The position numbers and the translations under genes are program-made. A stretch of 64,000 nt of DNA. Source: Amoebidium appalachense (Eukaryota; Ichthyosporea). The notes under the pieces were generated by a model, which saw only the letters and a list, made by a program, of their open reading frames with translations, had not been told where the DNA came from and ran no database searches. The stretch spans positions 4,898,001 through 4,962,000 of the forward strand of contig CAVNZM010000002.1 of NCBI GenBank assembly GCA_963693365.1, written 5' to 3'. Positions 45,237 through 64,000 of this stretch are shown one piece after another (positions within the stretch are counted from its first letter, which is position 1; every line of letters begins with the position of its first letter).

Positions 45237-46399
45237 TAGATATAGGAGATGTGAGCTCGGAAGATGAGAGTACGGACCCCCCTTCTAAACGGCATCGGGC
45301 CGACGGACATTCCCCATCGTTAGAGCCTGTGGGATTCCGCCAAAGCGCATCGTTCAACTGCGGCATGATGGAGGTGGGTGGGTGGATGGGTGTGTGTGTG
45401 TGTGCGTGTGCGTGTGTGTGTGTGTGATATTTAGATGGTCTTGTGTGTGTTGTGACTGAGTAGTGGGTACGTTATTCCAGAGGGGGTATGGGCCCCGGGG
45501 GAGGGGGGGGGGGGGGGGAGTCTGTGAGGAACACTTCATAATCAGATTGGCTATCAGCAACCTCGACTGGCGCACGTTTTATGAAAGCAGAGTCGTGTAT
45601 GTGTGTGTGTGTGTTGGCTTTGTTTCTCTTTATACACCAGTTCGCACTTGAATTCCAAAAGTCTTTGAATAACTATATAAGGTTCGTTGGTATGATCTGA
45701 TTGGTTGTGCTTTCCGGTGTACGGTTTACGGTTGAGATTGGGCCAGAGCACTGATGTACAGCCTAGAAAGGGCAATTTAAGCCCGATTTCACCTAATAAA
45801 CATGTTTTTGTCAACTAGCAAAAGTTATTGGAAATAAAAAAACTCGCAATATTGTTATAAGGAGTCGCAGTGGTCCAACGCGTCCTTCATTGTCAAAATC
45901 GACGAAAACCGTCTGGGTGTGGGGCCGGCGACCGCGACGGCGGCCGACCCTTGCAATTGGGCTGATCGTCTAAGACAAAATTAGCTTTTTTGCTAGTTTT
46001 GACCATTAAATAAGCGCCGGACACCCCATGTTGCTTATATATAAAAATATGTGTCGCTTTGTTTGTCAAGTTATTAATTAGGCGGCCAAAGCCTGTTTTC
46101 TTTTCATATTTTGGACTTTAAAGTCCTTATATGGTTTTGGACTATAGCCATTGAGACCAAGCGGACCGTAATTTTTGCAGCCGCGGCTCATTTTGAAGCG
46201 AGGCAATCAGATTTGAAGCACTACTAAGTGATTGCGAACTCGTGTATAGGGGAGGGGGGAAGGGGGGGGGGGGGGGGGGGGGGGGGAAGGGGGGGGGGGG
46301 GGGGGGGGGCAGTTTTTCTTTTGTCCATAACACTCGTGAGATTTTCAAATGCATACACTGTTCACTTACTAATGCACTTACATGTGTTTCCGTGCACAT

Positions 46400-46445
<46 letters not shown>

Positions 46446-46532
46446 CCTCTGCAACCGCAACAACAAAGGTTCCGCGTCCGAATCACCAAAACCCCGAGTG
46501 CGTCGAGGCTGGATCCTGGATTGAAAAAGTGA
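37538..46532 (+). CDS. TP53: p53/p63/p73-family transcription factor, complete
   Basis: Exons: 37538-37623, 38276-38450, 38938-39069, 39905-40100, 40599-40717, 41248-41378, 41978-42046, 42804-42865, 43513-43568, 44163-44427, 45240-45373, 46446-46532; all phases join, 503 residues, TGA at 46530. The p53 DNA-binding domain runs from about 105 to 300: [16 protein letters not shown] matches the start of the human domain; RCANH (192-196) matches human RCPHH with zinc ligands C193/H196; YMCFSSC (244-250) gives zinc ligands C246/C250; CACPGRD (282-288) is the family signature. A basic PRRKTRAKK follows (about 299-307). Residues 334-364 (QLYTIHRQ, then [15 protein letters not shown]) resemble the strand-helix tetramerisation domain. 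A second basic motif SKRHR lies near 446-450. No SAM domain and no clear FxxxWxxL transactivation motif is seen; the N-terminus has [11 protein letters not shown]. Expected role: sequence-specific tetrameric activator in the nucleus. Confidence 0.9.
39195..39902 (+). repeat. 354-bp tandem duplication in p53 intron 3
   Basis: Two direct copies, 39195-39548 and 39549-39902, nearly identical. The second ends at the real splice acceptor (TTAG before 39905); the first ends in an equivalent TTGTAG at 39552. Confidence 0.9.
41150..41243 (+). repeat. (AC)n at the 3' end of p53 intron 5
   Basis: Ends only 4 nt before the acceptor CAG at 41245-41247. Confidence 0.95.
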
Positions 46533-46835
46533 AAATCGGTGTTGTTTGTACCCTATTTTTAACTATGCATGCAGACGCTTTTGCCACCGTCACACCTGAT
46601 ATCTTCTTGCATCTACTATAGCCGCTCGATGGAATGTGCACTTGTTAACTGAAAAGTTTATTGCTTAAAAGGACAGAAAGAGAGCAAGTGTATACCTAGT
46701 CCGAGATAATGGGTTTTTCGCATTTAATTTGTTGTTTGCAAATCTTCTGGTATTCACGATAAATGAGAGTAAGATAGGTACGAAAGGTGTAGGTATGGGG
46801 CAAGGTGTCTGTGTTTGGTGGTTGGGGGGATTTGT

Positions 46836-46883
<48 letters not shown>

Positions 46884-47417
46884 AGTCTGAAGGTTTAGAA
46901 GAGTAACGGAGTGTTGGGTCTGTCAGACTGGCCATTTGCACAAGAGAAAAAATCGTAGGGTATTTGATTATGTTTAATGCCGGGAACATATTTGTTCTTG
47001 AGTGGAATGTAAGGGTTTCTCAGTGTAGTTATTAACCAAAATCTTTGCCGTAAATATTGCGGAAAAATAGTCGATGCTGGGTGGTATGTAGTTGAGACAC
47101 ATACCCCCTTTGCCATTATACTCTATAATATCCAGGGATTCGAAGAGAGACTCTATAGCTACTAGTACCAAGTGATATGTTGTTTTGCAATGTACTGATG
47201 AGGTTTTGTCTAGCCTGAGTTCTGGTTCTATATCCTGACTCTTTGTGTGGTTTGCAGCACACAGCGAAAAATGAGTGTTGGTGACACGAGATGTGAAATG
47301 AAAGAAAATGGCCTTGTTTCTTCCTGAAATTAAACTTTATGTTGCATTCACTGCTTTCACCCAGCGGGTGAGAAGCTTTCCCCGTCACTTTGTGAGATAT
47401 GTAGTTTTCGTGAGAAG

Positions 47418-47459
<42 letters not shown>

Positions 47460-47498
47460 ATAAAAAAAAAAAAAGAAGAAAGAAAAAAAGAAAAAAAG

Positions 47499-47629
47499 CT
47501 GGAGAAAGGAGGAGGAAAAGAAGAAAACAAAACGAAAAAAGTAGAAATTCCTGTGCAGATGTGCTGGATGCAGCACGTCGGCACAGGAATTTCTACTTTT
47601 TTCGTTTTTGTTTTCTTCTTTTTCTCCAG
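47499..47629. repeat. Large inverted repeat (hairpin)
   Basis: Left arm 47499-47556 and right arm 47581-47629 are complementary apart from a 10-nt insertion and a 1-nt indel; both end at GCACAGGAATTTCTAC or its complement. The 24-nt loop holds a second stem (GTGCTG and CAGCAC). A-rich and T-rich runs extend the pairing outward. Confidence 0.85.
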
Positions 47630-48393
47630 GGTTTTTTTTTTTTTTTTTTTTTTAGCCCGTTTAACGATGCAGAAGAAAATTTTTAGCCCCGTCGTTTTCT
47701 TGGATTGGTGTGTAGTACGGGAGGACGCTGGGAGGGCCCTAGGATAGGGAGATCGCTCTATATTCGGCTAAAAAAAAATACAATATTTGACAATATACCA
47801 AAATAAAAACATGAAATTGAATAACCATAACAGGCATATGTGTATTTGGGCCCAAGATGGGGGGGGGGGGGGGGGGGGGGGGAGCTGGAGGGGGGAGGGG
47901 GAGGGGGGGGAGAGGAGGGGCCCAGGCGGGGGGGACCGGCAGGCAAGTCATCCGAGATTACCCCATGGCCATACGCATACCTTGGGTTGGAATACAAATG
48001 GCCCAGGCCTAGGAGGAGTGTACATAAAAAGACAGATCATAAAAAATCTAAAAAATATAAAAACCCGAAATCAAATTTGTTTTTTTGAATTTCCAAGCAG
48101 AAGGTATTTGCTTGAACAGAGCCGCAGGGGAGCGGAAGAAGGGGGGGGGGGGGGGGGGGGGGGGGGTAAGAACGTTTGGGTGTTGGCCATGGTGGTGGTG
48201 GTTTTGTGTTTGTATGTGTATGTGGGCGTGTGGGTGGTATTCCCTCTGTTTTTTTCTTTTTCTCTTCCTTTCTCTCATTTTTTCCTTTTTTTGCTTTTGG
48301 TGGTGGCAACGTTGTAGTGGTGTTTGTGGTGGTGGTGGTGGTGGTGGTGGCGGCGGCGGCGGCGGCGGTGGTGGGGAAGGGGAGGGGGGGGGG

Positions 48394-48436
<43 letters not shown>

Positions 48437-50006
48437 AGGTGGAGAGGGGGGCGGGGTGAAGGGGTGGTTCAGCGCGAAGCCTTGCCAAGATGGTTTCATT
48501 TGACCCTTGAAAGTCCGATACGGGTTCCTGGGGGGTCTAGCCGAACCGTGAATTTTGGTACATTTGCGCATAATTTTTGAGTTATGTTTGACATATAACC
48601 GGAAATGCCCTTAAGCTTGTGGAAACGTGCTAATATTCATCGAGCTTATTCAATATGACCAAGTAGTGGGTTTAGCTGTCATCGTAAACGACCTCAGTGA
48701 CTCAGCGTGACTCCTGTGGTATTTGTGTTCGAACTCAAGACGCACATCCAGTATGCACATAGCACTTGGCAAAAAACCACATATATGACTTGTTTATATG
48801 CCTCCTATGCCGCGATAAAAACCCTTCAAAAACCTCTGTTATAATCTAAGACCTGTTTAAAAGCCCCACAATCAAAGAACGCCTTGCTACTAAGTTTCTC
48901 ATTTAGCATGGGTCTGCTGCACATGTTGGGTGGGCTACCAGTACACTGGCTGAACTGTTGCATCCAAACACGCCATGCAGGGCCGTTACTGGCAATGTGC
49001 ACTTGCCGTTGTCTCTTGGTGGCCCAAATTCAAGCTGCTGAAACTCACCAATGGCAAGTCTTAGAACATTTGGGGGAAAGGAAAAAAGGGGGCCACGGAC
49101 ACTGTACACATTTGATTGAAACATTTGATCGATATGTCCACGAAAACAATTTAAACACTGACGAGTCTATACCATTTTGGAAAGAGAAAAAAAAAAGAGG
49201 GGGCACGGACACGTACACATTCGATTGGAAACATTTGAGTCCACAAAATTTTTTTTATTTAAAAAAACATGTGTGCTTTCTTGCATGTATATTTGCACAC
49301 ACAACCTGCATGCATATGGTTTCCCGTCCACTGCATAAAAGACTATGCATGCACAGCCACTCTCATACCATATCCTATGATCATTGAGCATATTAGATAT
49401 CCATATGACTCGGCATTCTCAGTCTCACTTCACCAGTACTGGTAGCCCACATATGTGCAACGTATCTCTATGCCCGTGCCAACCCAAATCATCCACGGTT
49501 GGTATACAGATATCTAAATTCGGCCCCCTCCCCCAATCCCCCCCCCCCCCCTCCCCCCCCGCCCATCCCTTCCGCTCCTTCCCACCCAGGATCTCCCCCC
49601 CTCCCCCCCCCCCCCGGCGCGCCCTCGGGTTCCCTCCCCTCCCCCTCTCTCCCCAGCCCCCTCAGCCCAGTTAGGCTCAACCCCCCCCCCCCCCCCCCCC
49701 CCCCTCCTCCTCCTCCTCCCATACACGCACCCACCCACCCAAGTCCACCCACCCCATCCCCCGGGATACAAGACAACGGAGTGTCCAAAAAGAACCTCAG
49801 ACATGGACCACGACTTCTTCTTCCTTTTCCCCTCCCCATTTTTTTGGGGGGGGAAGGGGGCGGCCGGGGGGGGAGGGGGCGTCTTGTTGGCGGACGGGAT
49901 AGGTAATACTAGCATCAGTATATTTACGACATCTGGGCTGTTGATAATGTCAAAACCTCAGAACCACTGAGTCACAAATTTGAAACGAACACTGAAACGT
50001 GGGAAA

Positions 50007-50047
<41 letters not shown>

Positions 50048-50404
50048 TTCCCCACGTTTTTTTTTTTTTTTGTTTCTTCCCCCCTTTTCCCCTCCTTCTA
50101 GCAAGAGGCACTTGGCTTAAGCAATGCTGCTGAGTGCTGTTTCCCATTGGATATCAAAATAAAACGTAAAATTTTGCATCAATGAATATGGCCGCAAGTC
50201 GTCAAGGGAGTCGACGACCCCTTGCACACAATTTTAAATATTACTTGGATTACTTGATGCGTGCCTAAGGACCCCCCCCCCCTCCCCCCTACCCCCCCCC
50301 ACCACCACCACACGGGCCACCACCACCCCCGCCGCCACCACAACACACGCACGCACACACACGTGCACGCACGCACACACACACACACAGTGAGACACAC
50401 ACAA

Positions 50405-50675
<271 letters not shown>

Positions 50676-51230
50676 AACATGGCAGTGTTATGCCCTGGAA
50701 CCAAACAGGCGCACAAGTCGAAGAAACGACCACGCTTGTGCTACGGTGTGTGCCAATAAAAAGGGTGGCCCACCCACTAGTACTCTTGATTAATTTGTTT
50801 TATGTTCTACTCAGTAGTGCTAACATTGCCAATTTTGTCTGTGAACAGACACTCCAGTTGTGCAGCCATGAAGATGAAAAGCTTGGTGAAGAACTCTGGT
50901 ATCATGGCACCAAGATCCATAGAAAACCCCTCCCAAGGCCACTTAGGTTTGGAAAGAAAAATCAAACGGAAACGTTCAAAAACGCCGCATGGGCATGTCG
51001 CAATCGTGGTATGCATGGGTTACGAATGGGCGTGGAAAATCTGCTTACATGATATATCGATGTAAAAAAGACTTTAAATATGTAATCGAATTAATCCAGC
51101 AAAATATACAAAGATGCCCAAACTTAAACGCAAACACCAAAAACAAATTTACCGATCGGTTTGAAAAAATCAAGATGTTAGATTGGTTAAAAGTCACCTA
51201 TTTGAGTCATTTTTGTCGCGGCGTCATCTG

Positions 51231-51282
51231 ATTGGGTCCTTTAGATAGCGCTGTCACCGGGTCGACAAGCCCACACACCAAT
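51231..51282 (+). promoter_or_regulatory. Pair of CCAAT boxes upstream of TMEM87
   Basis: ATTGG (51231-51235) and CCAAT (51278-51282) face each other about 140-190 nt before the TMEM87 start codon, in a stretch free of simple repeats. Typical core-promoter distance; function inferred. Confidence 0.35.
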
Positions 51283-51421
51283 CCGGCGCAGAAGGTTAGT
51301 CATTAGGAAACGAAAAGTGAAACTTTCAGGCACCAGCAGCAAGGATTTGTACACTTGACAATAAGAGGGTTAGAGGGAAAAAAGAATATTTGTTTATAAG
51401 CCTGGCACAAAAGACAAAGAA

Positions 51422-63878
<12,457 letters not shown>

Positions 63879-64000
63879 GTACGTAGTGGGTGTGGGCCGG
63901 TGTTTTATTATTATGATCCCTACTATACTGTTATTTGTGGTTTATGTTTATAGTAAAAGGGGCACCGGGGGAAGGGGGGGAGGGGGTGGGGGGGTAACGG

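Noticed and set aside
48884-49387. 167-codon plus ORF
   Set aside because: Contains an internal diverged DNA duplication in A/G-rich sequence, no splice context and no family resemblance; the opposite strand is equally open.
50791-51052. LWYHGTK segment suggesting a PARP catalytic motif
   Set aside because: Only the short HGT-like string matches; the following residues are basic and lack the Tyr and Glu motifs of PARP.

Overview
This is an intron-rich nuclear window from a eukaryote. Almost all coding sequence lies in short exons (7-23 exons in most genes, introns of about 0.1-1.4 kb), every intron I placed is GT-AG, and the space between exons is packed with (GT)n/(CA)n, (GA)n and 20-45-nt poly-G/poly-C tracts. 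Most long open reading frames in the window are translations of these simple repeats. The gene content (a p53-family transcription factor, an Unc13/Munc13-4-like protein with C1 domains, TMEM87, a PL14 polysaccharide lyase) points to Holozoa. The p53 protein is very divergent from animal p53/p63/p73, so my best guess is a unicellular relative of animals (choanoflagellate, filasterean or similar). This is inference; an early-branching or invertebrate animal is not excluded.

Layout. (1) 1-16405, minus strand: an Unc13/BAIAP3/Munc13-4-like exocytosis protein, 22 exons recovered in one continuous frame, with tandem C1 domains, a C2 domain and the first part of a MUN domain; it runs off the left edge. 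(2) 16406-21477: mostly unrecognised sequence, with a TATA-like element, two possible tiny ORFs and a very long (AC)n block. (3) 21478-29285, plus: a membrane-anchored J-domain protein, 10 exons, C-terminal J domain with HPD, 5' end not found. (4) 30896-34854, minus: a PL14-type polysaccharide lyase with an N-terminal signal anchor and Cys-rich stem, 3 exons. (5) 37538-46532, plus: a complete 12-exon p53-family gene (503 residues), with the zinc ligands, the CACPGRD motif and a tetramerisation-like helix. (6) 51422-63878, plus: TMEM87, 14 exons, signal peptide, lumenal domain and seven-helix region; it continues past the right edge.

Exon phases were checked at every junction and agree throughout the five main genes, which is the main support for these models. 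No operon-like organisation is expected or seen; the genes are functionally unrelated (secretion, chaperone, polysaccharide degradation, DNA-damage-type transcription factor, Golgi membrane protein).

The most unusual signals are: the p53 homologue; introns that begin with (GT)n and end with (CA)n, so that their ends can pair; short retroposon-like elements of at least two types that share a core and end in poly-C; a tandem 59-bp array carrying five perfect p53 half-site decamers inside a TMEM87 intron; and a 130-bp near-perfect hairpin between p53 and TMEM87.
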